Of a stretch of 20,886 bases of DNA, positions 1 to 6,657 are shown piece by piece. Location of the stretch: positions 1-20,886 of the forward strand of contig DATAKK010000074.1 in NCBI GenBank assembly GCA_036261615.1, read 5' to 3'. The stretch is from JAJYQH01 sp036261615. Its GTDB lineage: Bacteria; Actinomycetota; Actinomycetes; Propionibacteriales; Propionibacteriaceae. Made by a program: the position numbers and the translations under genes. The notes beneath the pieces were generated by a model, which was given only the letters and a program-made list of their open reading frames with translations, had not been told where the DNA came from and searched no databases. Positions within the stretch are counted from its first letter, which is position 1; each line of letters begins with the position of its first letter.

Positions 1-1
1 C

Positions 2-88
2 GCCCATTCGGCGGACGAGCTCGCCAACTACCCCCAAAATTACCCCCACAATCGCACTTTCAACCAGACGCGCAGCGATCTCCCCTAG
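2..88 (+). CDS. C-terminal end of a probable tyrosine integrase (partial)
   Basis: An open frame enters from the left edge and runs 28 codons to TAG at 86-88. Codon choice is GC-rich at third positions at first (GCC CAT TCG GCG GAC GAG CTC GCC), as in a real actinobacterial gene. The encoded tail includes ANYPQNYPHNR. No catalytic motif falls inside the window, so the family is inferred from position: the stop lies about 28 bases before a tRNA-Leu 3' fragment, the usual place for the end of a site-specific integrase in elements inserted into tRNA genes. The frame overlaps two TACCCCCA direct repeats that might be arm-type integrase sites. It could instead be any element gene that ends near the att site. 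Confidence 0.42.
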   Translation, partial: AHSADELANYPQNYPHNRTFNQTRSDLP

Positions 89-115
89 CCAGCGGCCTGA
101 TCGGGACGATAAAAT

Positions 116-140
116 GGAGGTTCAAGTCCTCTCTCGGACA
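116..140 (+). mobile_element. Attachment site: 3' fragment of a tRNA-Leu gene (attR-like)
   Basis: Bases 116-132 form a T arm (stem GGAGG / CCTCT around the loop TTCAAGT). They are followed by CTCGGAC and discriminator A, the 3' acceptor strand of actinobacterial tRNA-Leu genes that begin GTCCGAG. The matching 5' acceptor strand, D arm and a usable anticodon loop are missing upstream, where an open frame lies instead. The piece is followed by a strong terminator, as expected for the native end of a tRNA gene. I read this as the distal junction left when an element integrated into the 3' end of a tRNA-Leu gene. The intact tRNA would lie at the other end, outside the window. Confidence 0.62.
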
Positions 141-149
141 CGCAGTGAC

Positions 150-195
150 AAACCCGGTCTGACAACGTAGAACGCCTCGTCGGATCGGGTTTTTT
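150..195 (+). terminator. Rho-independent terminator after the tRNA-Leu fragment
   Basis: AAACCCGGTCTGAC (150-163) pairs with GTCGGATCGGGTTT (179-192) over 14 positions, two of them G-T, around a 15-base loop. A run of T continues to 195. It sits ten bases after the tRNA 3' end and is probably the original tRNA terminator. Confidence 0.8.
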
Positions 196-345
196 CATGC
201 TCTCGTCCGGAGCGTCGGTACCCCCACACGGAGAGGTCTCGGCGGAGTCACCCCCACGCCACTCTGCACCGGGCGGACCTGGCGCTGCCGCGGGAAATCC
301 CCGGATCGTCGACACCGCAGCAGACGCGGGCGAACGACGCGGCGA

Positions 346-927
346 TCAGCTCGGAAGCGGCCGGTTCCAGCTGTCGGTGAGGGATGGCCAGAATCGCTGA
401 GCCCAGTCGAGCCACGTCTCATCCCCCGACGGCGGCGACGACGGAAAGCCGCCCGAGAGCTCGTCGGCGTCCGGGACCTCGAAGCTCGCCATCCACCGGT
501 CGATCTCCTCCTCCGCCATGGGGAACGAGGTGTCGGGCGCGGAGTCCCAGCGCGCCTGGATGCGGCTCCACTGCACATCGCGGTCGACCGGCAGGTACAC
601 GACCTCGCAGCCGGCCCCCACCGAGCCGGCCAACCAGCGCAGGGCGGAGCGCTCGTCGCGCGACCACAGTCCGAAGTCCACGACCACGCTGACACCCAGG
701 CGCAACAGGTCGAGGGCCAGCGCGACCAGTCGGCCCTCCAGCAGCCACCGCTTGCCGCCCGGCCGGGTCTGGTGGCGGTCGTCCGCGCCGAACAGGGAGA
801 TCATCCACTCGTCGGGTGTGAGCCGCAGAGCCGAATGCTCCGCCGCCAACTCGCGTGCTCGCACGGTCTTGCCGGACCCGGGAAGACCCACCACGAGGAA
901 CAGCGTGGGCGCACCCTCTGCTCGCAC
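346..927 (-). CDS. Small P-loop kinase / AAA-family ATPase
   Basis: The product has 193 residues and is probably cytosolic. A Walker A motif, GLPGSGKT, lies at residues 14-21 with Lys20 as the phosphate-binding lysine. It is followed by LTPDEWM (36-42), the position where this kinase family usually carries its substrate-side Asp. A hydrophobic strand, VSVVVDFGLWSRDER, fits the Walker B region. The size and layout match the uncharacterised actinobacterial predicted-kinase family related to zeta toxins and chloramphenicol phosphotransferase. The substrate cannot be read from the sequence. I chose GTG at 925-927 because GGAG lies ten bases upstream; an in-frame GTG at 934-936 would add three residues. 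The gene is divergent from the APH-like gene across 192 bases in which I see no clear promoter. No antitoxin gene is adjacent. Confidence 0.8.
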   Translation of the reverse strand: MRAEGAPTLFLVVGLPGSGKTVRARELAAEHSALRLTPDEWMISLFGADDRHQTRPGGKRWLLEGRLVALALDLLRLGVSVVVDFGLWSRDERSALRWLAGSVGAGCEVVYLPVDRDVQWSRIQARWDSAPDTSFPMAEEEIDRWMASFEVPDADELSGGFPSSPPSGDETWLDWAQRFWPSLTDSWNRPLPS

Positions 928-1119
928 GTTCCTCACGCTCCGTTCATCTGGTCGGCGGCGGCCCACGCTACCTGCCAGGGCGGCAGTGTGGGCCCGTGCG
1001 ACCCGGAGAAGCGGCCGAGGGGGCTGCTGTCGACCGGCGCTCCGATCGATGCAAGAGTGTTCGGGCGTCGCGGCCGTCCCCCTCCACGGCCGGTTCGCGA
1101 CGGCGCAGGGGAGGCGCAG

Positions 1120-2022
1120 GTGATCGGCATTCCGGAGGTCCTTCGGCACCACGCGGTCGCCGCGGGTGCCGAGCGCTGGCTCGCGGAGCTCCCATCGCTC
1201 GTGGAGCGCCTCGAACACGAGTGGGGCATCAGTGTCGGGCGCCCCTTCGCCACGGCCACCCAGGCGTACGTCGCGGAGGCGAGGACGCGCGACGGACGCC
1301 CCGTGGTGCTCAGGATCCTCATCCCCCTGAACGGGGACTGGGCGCAGCACGAGATCACCGCGCTGCGGCTCGCGGGCGGCCACGGCTGCGTCGAGCTGCT
1401 GGAGGCCGAACCCGAGTTCGGCGCGCTCCTGCTCGAGCGACTGGGTCCGCCCCTGTTCGACCTGGGCCTGCCCATCGTCCGGCGCCACGAGATCCTCTGC
1501 GACACCGCGGCGTCGTTCTGGCGTCCCGCACCCGACTGCGGCCTTCCGACGGGCGCCGACAGGGCCCGGACGCTCCAGGCCTACGTCACGGAGACCTGGG
1601 AGGCGCTCGGCCGGCCGTGCACCGAGCGGGCCGTGGAGGACGCCGTGACCTGTGCGGGTCGCCGGGCCGCGGCCCACAACGACGAGAGGGCGGTACTGGT
1701 GCACGGCGACGTGCACCAGCTCAACACCCTTCAGGCGGGTGCGGAGTTCAAGCTCATCGACCCGGACGGCCTGCTGGCCGAACCCGAGTGCGACCTGGGG
1801 ACGGTGATGCGGGGCGATCCGGTCGAGTTGGTGCAGGGCGAGCCGCAGGAGCGCGCCCGCCGGCTGGCCGCCCGTACCGGCCTCGACCCCACCGCCATCT
1901 GGGAGTGGGGAGTCCTCGAGCGGGTGGTGAGCGGACTGCACTGCACCCGGATCGGCCTGCAGCCGCTGGGACGCCAGACCCTGGCCGCCGCGGACGCCGT
2001 CGCCGGCCACGACATGCGCTGA
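1120..2022 (+). CDS. Aminoglycoside O-phosphotransferase, APH(6)/hydroxyurea kinase family
   Basis: The product has 300 residues. The kinase core is clear: the catalytic loop HGDVHQLN (195-202) has Asp197 as catalytic base, and the metal-binding segment LIDPDGLLAEPECDLG begins at about residue 212 with Asp214. The second segment closely resembles the IDPKGL..EP pattern of streptomycin 6-phosphotransferases (StrB/APH(6)) and the hydroxyurea phosphotransferase relatives, which transfer phosphate from ATP to a hydroxyl of the drug. The start is GTG, preceded by an excellent GGGGAGG six bases upstream. The gene is chromosomal in codon use and shows no sign of transfer, so it may be an intrinsic kinase rather than an acquired resistance gene. 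Whether it modifies streptomycin is not shown by the sequence. Confidence 0.85.
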   Translation: MIGIPEVLRHHAVAAGAERWLAELPSLVERLEHEWGISVGRPFATATQAYVAEARTRDGRPVVLRILIPLNGDWAQHEITALRLAGGHGCVELLEAEPEFGALLLERLGPPLFDLGLPIVRRHEILCDTAASFWRPAPDCGLPTGADRARTLQAYVTETWEALGRPCTERAVEDAVTCAGRRAAAHNDERAVLVHGDVHQLNTLQAGAEFKLIDPDGLLAEPECDLGTVMRGDPVELVQGEPQERARRLAARTGLDPTAIWEWGVLERVVSGLHCTRIGLQPLGRQTLAAADAVAGHDMR

Positions 2023-2098
2023 CCGGCAGAGCCCGCCGCGCACACACCTCGTACCGTTGGTGCCGGGGCCGGCGGACGCCGACCGGGTTGGGGGGGAC

Positions 2099-2326
2099 AT
2101 GGCCGGACTTGCACCGATCCTCATGGTCGGGGCCGGACTCGTGGTGGCGTACGTCGTCCAGTCGCAGGTGGCGGCCCGGATGGACTTCCGGTGCGGGGCC
2201 TGTGGACGCCGCTTCAGCCTCTCCCCGCTCCAGGCCACCCTCGCTCCGCATCGGATGGGGAGCAAGTGGTGCCGCTGCCCCCACTGCGGCGCGCGCACGT
2301 GGGCCGAGCCGGTCCCGAAGGACTGA
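2099..2326 (+). CDS. Small membrane-anchored zinc-ribbon protein
   Basis: The product has 75 residues. One N-terminal transmembrane segment (about 3-20) is followed by a short linker and two CxxC knuckles, Cys32/Cys35 and Cys60/Cys63, that should bind one zinc ion. Cys58 is an extra cysteine beside the second knuckle. The ATG at 2099 is chosen over an upstream in-frame ATG at 2057 because a G-rich ribosome-binding stretch (GGGGGGGA) lies just before it and the upstream extension has no conserved look. I do not recognise a named family. It lies 76 bases after the APH-like gene and ends before a strong bidirectional hairpin. Confidence 0.68.
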   Translation: MAGLAPILMVGAGLVVAYVVQSQVAARMDFRCGACGRRFSLSPLQATLAPHRMGSKWCRCPHCGARTWAEPVPKD

Positions 2327-2342
2327 CCACCCCCGGGAACGG

Positions 2343-2378
2343 GCGGAGTCCCCGGGAGATACCTCCCAGGGACTCCGC
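2343..2378. terminator. Bidirectional terminator hairpin
   Basis: GCGGAGTCCC (2343-2352) and GGGACTCCGC (2369-2378) are perfect inverted repeats. The stem continues inside through GGGAG/CTCCC with one mismatch and a four-base loop. It lies between convergent genes ending at 2326 and 2411. It lacks a T-run, as is common in high-GC actinobacteria. Confidence 0.8.
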
Positions 2379-2410
2379 AAGTGCACCAGGCCATCCGGCG
2401 CTGGTGGCGG

Positions 2411-3220
2411 TCAGAAGCTCGACTGGCTGCCCGAACCGTTCTGCACGTCGTCCTTGGCCTGCGACGCCTGGTCCTTGACGTTCTGGGCACCGGACTGCGC
2501 GTCCTCCTTGACCTCCTGGACGCCGGACTGCGCGGTCTCCTTGACCGAGGCCACGGCGTCCTGGGCGGCCGGCTTGAGGTTCTGCACCGACTCCTGAGCG
2601 ACGTTCTTCGCCTCGTCGACGAGGGGAGCCGCCTGCTGCTTCACCGATGCAGCGGCCCGGCGCTCCTTGTCGGAGGGCGGAAGCAGGGCCGCGACGAGGC
2701 CGCCGACTCCGAAGGCGATGAGGCCGAGCGTGAGCGGGGCCCCCTGGGTCTTCTGCTTGAGCTGTTGGGGAGCCTGGGCAGCCGTGTCCCGCACCGCGTG
2801 GGCCGCGTTCTGCGCCGTGTCGGCAACGTTGTGCGCGGCGTTCTGCGCGGTGTCGCCCACGCTGCCGGCGACATTCCCCACGCCCTGGCGTGCCTGCTGG
2901 ACCATTCCGCTCTCCTCTGCGCCCGAGCCGCCGTACATCCCCGGCTCCCAGGCGTTGGAGCCCGACTGCCACCCCCCCGGCGCACCGGCCCGGTAGTAGT
3001 CGGGGTCGTAGACCTGCGAATAGCCGCTCTCGTAGTCGGAGTCGTCGCTACCGAACAGCCGTTCCCTGAGCGACCCGGCGGAGGACCGGACCTTGCGCAC
3101 CTGACGGCGCGCGATGTTCCGCGGCCTCGCCTCGTCGGCGAGGGCGTTGACGTCGTAGCTGAGGCTGGAACGGGTCTCGTCGATCTCGCGACGGATCTCC
3201 TCGGGGTCGTTCGTGCTCAT
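2411..3220 (-). CDS. DUF3618 protein with LEA-like helical repeats
   Basis: The product has 269 residues. The N-terminus (about 5-45, IRREIDETRSSLSYDVNALA) is a typical DUF3618 segment. An acidic, Tyr/Gly-rich linker (about 57-105) follows, then Ala/Gln-rich 11-residue-like helical repeats (DTAQNAAHNVADTAQNAAH, about 123-141), one transmembrane segment (161-182), and a second run of amphipathic repeats rich in Val-Lys-Gln-Ala (about 187-262). The repeats resemble late-embryogenesis-abundant and apolipoprotein-type helices that lie on membranes or protect them from desiccation. The function is inferred, not known. It is third in its operon; its ATG overlaps the TGA of the holin-like gene as ATGA. 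It ends just before the 2343-2378 hairpin. Confidence 0.85.
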   Translation of the reverse strand: MSTNDPEEIRREIDETRSSLSYDVNALADEARPRNIARRQVRKVRSSAGSLRERLFGSDDSDYESGYSQVYDPDYYRAGAPGGWQSGSNAWEPGMYGGSGAEESGMVQQARQGVGNVAGSVGDTAQNAAHNVADTAQNAAHAVRDTAAQAPQQLKQKTQGAPLTLGLIAFGVGGLVAALLPPSDKERRAAASVKQQAAPLVDEAKNVAQESVQNLKPAAQDAVASVKETAQSGVQEVKEDAQSGAQNVKDQASQAKDDVQNGSGSQSSF

Positions 3221-3723
3221 CGGTTCTTCTCCTCGTCACCCTTGAGGGCATTGGGAATCTGCGTGACCGTTTCCTTGGTTTCGTGGACGCCGGGCGCCTT
3301 TTTCATCTCCGACTTGCCGACCGCGGCGAGAATCGCCGCGATGATCGCCCAGATGACCGCGACGACCAGCCCCGACAACGCCAGGGCCGGGTGCGCCGTC
3401 GAGCCGAAGGCCCGCGCGAGCAGCCACCAGAGGGCCAGCGACAGGAACAGCAGCACCATGTAGCCGGCGATGCCGGCCCCGCCGAACATGCCGGCGCCCT
3501 TGCTGGAGCGCTTGATCGTCTGCTCCATCTCGGCCCTCGCGAGGGCCATCTCCTGGCGCACGAGCGTGGAGAGGTCCTGGCTGAGGTCGCCCATGATCTG
3601 ACCGATCGACCGGTCGTCGCGGGGCAGCCGGGTGCCGTCCTGCGGCAGGCCGTCAGTGGCGACCGCACCGGGGGGCATCTGGCCGGGAATCGGTCCGGAG
3701 GTCTCGTAGGAACCCGTCATCAC
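3217..3723 (-). CDS. Phage_holin_3_6 (Actinobacterial holin-X-like) membrane protein
   Basis: The product has 168 residues. It has a Pro/Gly-rich cytosolic N-terminus, an amphipathic helix (DRSIGQIMGDLSQDLSTLVR, about 37-56, continuing QEMALARAEMEQ), and two hydrophobic segments at about 77-104 and 113-135. This is the standard layout of the holin-3_6 family, which is chromosomal in actinobacteria and is not tied to phage lysis there. GTG at 3721-3723 is chosen because GGAGG lies seven bases upstream; the next codon is ATG, so the protein could start one residue later. Stop and start codons overlap with both neighbours, so translation is probably coupled. The family's usual partner is the DUF3618 protein, as seen here. 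Confidence 0.87.
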   Translation of the reverse strand: MMTGSYETSGPIPGQMPPGAVATDGLPQDGTRLPRDDRSIGQIMGDLSQDLSTLVRQEMALARAEMEQTIKRSSKGAGMFGGAGIAGYMVLLFLSLALWWLLARAFGSTAHPALALSGLVVAVIWAIIAAILAAVGKSEMKKAPGVHETKETVTQIPNALKGDEEKNR

Positions 3724-4541
3724 CAGCCGCCCTCCTTCGGAAGATCGGTCTCGTCCCCGAGGCCGCCGGTGTTGAGCCGCCCCTGCGAGGAGCCGGTCGA
3801 GCCGTACGGGTCGGTCGTCGCCTCAGGGGTGTACGGGCTGGGGGACGTGCCGCCGGACACCGGGTAGGGCTCGCCGACGACGGACGTCGGTGCGGCGAAT
3901 CCGGGAGTTCCTGCGGGGGTGGCGCCGGCGTAGCCCTGGTTGCCGTAGCCCTGGTTGCCGTACTGGCGCGCGCCTGCACCGGAACCTGGGGAGCCTGCCT
4001 GCATCGCCCGGGCCAGCCGGCCGACCACCAGACCGGCCCCGGCGGCGGCCACGAGGAAGCCGACCGGGCTGCGCCTGGCATACCGCCGGACGCTGCTCAC
4101 GAGGTCCTCGGGACCATGCCCCTCCAGCCAGTCGGCGACGTCGGAGCCGCGTGCGGCGAGGTCGCCCACGACATGCGCCGCCGGACCCCGCTGCTCGGAC
4201 TGGGACGCCATCTGCTGCATCTCGGACGCCAGCTCGCGTACCTTCCCGCCGATGCGCGACATCTGGTCGTTGGTCTGGCTGCGGGCCTCGGACATCGTCT
4301 GGTCGAGGAGGTTGCGGGTCTGGTCCCGGGCCTCCGAGGCGACGTTGGCGGCCTGCTCGCCAGCCGAGGACGCGACGTTCTTCGCCTCGTCCTGCGCAGT
4401 GCCGGCGACCTGGCGGCCGGCGTCCGAGACGGCCTGGCTGGTCGAGGTGTCGCTCGTGGACGCGTCGCCCTGTGGGAAGGCGAGCGGATCGGTGTCGGCG
4501 CCGTAGGTCGTGGGGCGGCGCGGGTAATCGGGAGTCGTCAT
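3720..4541 (-). CDS. LEA-like helical membrane protein, first gene of the stress operon
   Basis: The product has 273 residues. Residues about 36-120 form an Ala/Gln/Glu-rich amphipathic region (AGRQVAGTAQDEAKNVASSA and similar), likely helical and coiled-coil prone. A short globular part (about 120-157) includes DWLEGHGPEDLVSSVRRYARR, and a single hydrophobic segment lies at about 159-175. The C-terminal 90 residues are disordered and rich in Gly, Pro, Tyr and Thr, with a tandem YGNQGYGNQGY repeat. I favour ATG at 4541 because GGAG lies six bases before it; an in-frame ATG at 4553 would add METQ. Stop and start codons overlap the holin-like gene. The family is uncharacterised; a role in membrane protection under stress is inferred from the helical repeats and the SigB/SigF-type promoter. 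Confidence 0.8.
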   Translation of the reverse strand: MTTPDYPRRPTTYGADTDPLAFPQGDASTSDTSTSQAVSDAGRQVAGTAQDEAKNVASSAGEQAANVASEARDQTRNLLDQTMSEARSQTNDQMSRIGGKVRELASEMQQMASQSEQRGPAAHVVGDLAARGSDVADWLEGHGPEDLVSSVRRYARRSPVGFLVAAAGAGLVVGRLARAMQAGSPGSGAGARQYGNQGYGNQGYAGATPAGTPGFAAPTSVVGEPYPVSGGTSPSPYTPEATTDPYGSTGSSQGRLNTGGLGDETDLPKEGGW

Positions 4542-4563
4542 CTGCGTCTCCATTCCTGGTAAC

Positions 4564-4579
4564 GGCACCGGTTGGTGCC
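4564..4579 (-). promoter_or_regulatory. Leader hairpin upstream of the stress operon
   Basis: GGCACC and GGTGCC are perfect inverted arms around a GGTT loop. If transcription starts a few bases downstream of the predicted -10 at 4593-4598, this 6-bp hairpin sits at the 5' end of the mRNA leader, some 20 bases before the first start codon. It may stabilise the transcript or tune translation. Confidence 0.35.
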
Positions 4580-4592
4580 CCTTGACAAGCCG

Positions 4593-4618
4593 GTACCCAC
4601 CGGCCCCCGGCAATAACC
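4593..4618 (-). promoter_or_regulatory. SigB/SigF-type stress promoter of the 4541-2411 operon
   Basis: On the minus strand GGTTA (4614-4618) is followed after 15 bases by GGGTAC (4593-4598). This is an almost ideal match to the actinobacterial general-stress sigma promoter (GGTTT / GTTT -35, 14-17 base spacer, GGGTA -10) known for SigF of mycobacteria and SigB of Streptomyces. It places the start of transcription about 45 bases before the first ATG. Confidence 0.65.
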
Positions 4619-4767
4619 ACCCTTTGGGACCCTCTGTCCCGACCGCCTCCCTCATCACGGGTCGATGACCTCCGGCGCTACTGCCCCACCGGACCCTTCC
4701 GCAGGCCCGGCGGCCGCGGTTACAGTGACGCCAGCCGCAGCCCGCGGCCGGCGTCAAGGAGGAAGCC

Positions 4768-5655
4768 GTGAAGCGCCCCATCGTCTCGTTGATCAGTTCC
4801 ATCACTCTGGGCCTGGCCGCCGCCCTCGTGCCGGTGACCGCCCATGCCGCGGCTCCCCCAGCCACGGAGTACGCCGCGCTCGGCGACTCGTACGCCGCCG
4901 GCTACGGCATCGCACCCCGCTTCGAGCTCCCGGGCACCACCGCGGAGCTGTGCGCCCGCTCGTCGATGGCCTACCCGGTGCGGCTCGACCGCAACCAGGC
5001 CGACTCCCCCAGCTTCGACTTCGCCGCGTGCTCCGGCGCGCTGACGACCGACATCATCGGTCCACAACCGCTCGACACCACCGGCGACACCGCCGTCCCG
5101 CAGGACACCGGATTGAGCGCCGGTACCGACGTCGTCACCTTGACCATCGGCGGCAACGACATCGGCTTCGGCGACGCCGCCGGCTGTCTGAAGACCCCCA
5201 CGGCACCGGGCTGCGGGAACATCGGCGCGCGCGTGTGGCTGGGCCTTCAAGCGCTGGCCAGTACGACACCCACCAACTTCATCGACCCGGTCACTGGCCG
5301 GCCGGTCACGGTCGCGGGGCTGCCGACTGCGCTGGGCGACATCCTGGCCCACGCCCCGAACGCCCAGGTCTACGTGTCCGACTATCCCGTGCTGCTCGCC
5401 AGCTGCGGCCAGGCCTACGACTCGCTCAACCAGGCGAACGTCGCGCTCAACTCGGTCATCCAGCAGGTGACCATGCAGATGTCCGCGGCCTACCCCCGGG
5501 TGCACTTCGTCGATGCGGCGGCCGCATTCGCCGGCCACGACGTCTGCTCGGCGGAGCCCTGGATCAGCTCCACCACCCTGCACCCGACCATCGCCGGGCA
5601 GGTGGGCTACGCCAACGCCTTCCGCGAGGCGATGCGCGCGACGTCGGGCAGCTGA
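4768..5655 (+). CDS. Secreted SGNH/GDSL hydrolase (esterase/lipase)
   Basis: The product has 295 residues. A Sec signal peptide (1 to about 27, ending AHA) has a short basic start and a hydrophobic core. The SGNH blocks are clear: GDSY at 39-42 with nucleophile Ser41, SGALT for block II, GGND at 128-131 for the oxyanion Asn, and LHPT with catalytic His272. The residue three positions before His272 is Thr, not the usual Asp of the DxxH motif, so this enzyme probably works with a Ser-His dyad, as described for several actinobacterial SGNH esterases. Several cysteines fit extracellular disulfides. It should cleave ester bonds of lipids or polysaccharide acyl groups outside the cell. The start is GTG with AAGGAGGA just upstream. 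It is monocistronic, between a divergent stress operon and a terminator. Confidence 0.88.
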   Translation: MKRPIVSLISSITLGLAAALVPVTAHAAAPPATEYAALGDSYAAGYGIAPRFELPGTTAELCARSSMAYPVRLDRNQADSPSFDFAACSGALTTDIIGPQPLDTTGDTAVPQDTGLSAGTDVVTLTIGGNDIGFGDAAGCLKTPTAPGCGNIGARVWLGLQALASTTPTNFIDPVTGRPVTVAGLPTALGDILAHAPNAQVYVSDYPVLLASCGQAYDSLNQANVALNSVIQQVTMQMSAAYPRVHFVDAAAAFAGHDVCSAEPWISSTTLHPTIAGQVGYANAFREAMRATSGS

Positions 5656-5670
5656 GTCCCGATCGAACCT

Positions 5671-5699
5671 GAGGACGCCGGCCGTGGGTCGGCGTCCTC
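5671..5699. terminator. Bidirectional terminator containing an inverted GGACGCCG word
   Basis: GAGGACGCCG (5671-5680) and CGGCGTCCTC (5690-5699) are a perfect 10-bp inverted repeat around a nine-base loop. The hairpin is placed between two convergent genes ending at 5655 and 5718. Each arm carries the core of the GGACGCCGG word that is over-represented across the window. Confidence 0.85.
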
Positions 5700-5717
5700 C
5701 CCCGTTCCACGGCGGCC

Positions 5718-6638
5718 TCAGGGATGCGTGGCGAACTCGTGGTCTCCGTGGGTCGCCGACTCGAACTGGATGGTCGAGTGGGTGACGTCGAAGTCTGCGT
5801 GCAGGCAGTCCTGGACGCCGTCGAGCATGCTCCTGAGGTGCCCGTCGCGGAAGCACGACTCGTCGACGACGACGTGGGCGGTGAGAACCGGCAGCCCGGT
5901 CGCCACGAGGGAACAGTGCAGGTCATGGACGTCGTGGACGTGCTCCACCTGCAGCAGGCGCCGGCGGACCTGGGTGAGGTCGAGCCCCTTGGGCGTGGAT
6001 TCGAGCAGTACGTCGACCGCGTCCCGGAGCAGCCCGATGGTGCGAGGAATGATCAGCACCCCGATGATCAGGGATGCCAGGGCGTCCGCGCGTAGCCAGC
6101 CGGTGAGGGCGATGACGGCCGCGGCCGCGAGCACCGCGACCGATCCGAGCGCGTCATTGAGCACTTCGAGGAACGCCGCCCGCAGGTTGAGGCTCGCGGT
6201 GCGGCCGCCGACCAGCACCGCCAGGCCGACGAGGTTGCCCGCCAGGCCGACAGCCCCGAAGATCAGCATGGCGCCGGAGGTCACCTCCGGCGGTGCGACC
6301 AGCCGGCGGACGGCCTCGACCAGGACGAAGATTCCCACGGCGAGCAGAACCGCCGCCTGAGCGGCGGCGCCCAGCACTTCGGCGCGGCGGTAGCCCCACG
6401 TGCGGGCCTCGGTCGCGGGACGCCGGGACAGGACGGCGGCCACCAGCCCGAGGATCAGTCCGGCCACGTCGGTGAGCATGTGGCCGGCGTCCGCGAGCAG
6501 CGCCAGACTGCCGGACACCAGGGCGCCGACGACCTCGACCACCAGCACCACCGTCGTGACGCCGAGGACGATCGCCAGCTTGCCGCGGTGGTCGGCGAGG
6601 TCGGCCCCGCCGTGGGAGTGCCCGTGGTCCCCGCTCAT
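5718..6638 (-). CDS. Cation diffusion facilitator (CzcD/ZitB-type metal exporter)
   Basis: The product has 306 residues. The His-rich N-terminus (DHGHSHGG) is typical of zinc-group CDF proteins. Six transmembrane helices follow, then a cytoplasmic ferredoxin-like C-terminal domain with several His residues (HVHDVHDLHCS, and HGDHEFATH at the end). Transport-site residues are His53 and Asp57 in helix II (GHMLTD) and Glu158 and Asp162 in helix V (EVLND). Zinc exporters often have His in place of this Glu, so the site may prefer another ion, or this may be a common actinobacterial variant. It would exchange a divalent metal for protons to export it. GAGGGGAG precedes the ATG at 6638. The sensor gene ends 19 bases upstream, so the two are probably co-transcribed. 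Confidence 0.92.
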   Translation of the reverse strand: MSGDHGHSHGGADLADHRGKLAIVLGVTTVVLVVEVVGALVSGSLALLADAGHMLTDVAGLILGLVAAVLSRRPATEARTWGYRRAEVLGAAAQAAVLLAVGIFVLVEAVRRLVAPPEVTSGAMLIFGAVGLAGNLVGLAVLVGGRTASLNLRAAFLEVLNDALGSVAVLAAAAVIALTGWLRADALASLIIGVLIIPRTIGLLRDAVDVLLESTPKGLDLTQVRRRLLQVEHVHDVHDLHCSLVATGLPVLTAHVVVDESCFRDGHLRSMLDGVQDCLHADFDVTHSTIQFESATHGDHEFATHP

Positions 6639-6657
6639 CGTCCGCTCCCCTCGCCCA

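Noticed and set aside
55..140. A complete tRNA-Leu gene
   Set aside because: The T arm and 3' acceptor strand are present and GACGCGC resembles the D region, but no 5' acceptor strand GTCCGAG and no anticodon stem-loop with a Leu anticodon can be formed. It is better read as an att fragment.
346..2490. A 714-codon open frame on the minus strand
   Set aside because: Only its last 193 codons, with the Walker A motif, look like a protein. The rest is antisense to the APH-like and zinc-ribbon genes and is low-complexity Arg/Pro/Ala sequence produced by high GC.
3217..3723. Prophage lysis gene (holin)
   Set aside because: The fold is holin-like, but the neighbours are DUF3618 and LEA-like genes, there is no endolysin, and this set is a normal chromosomal feature of actinobacteria.
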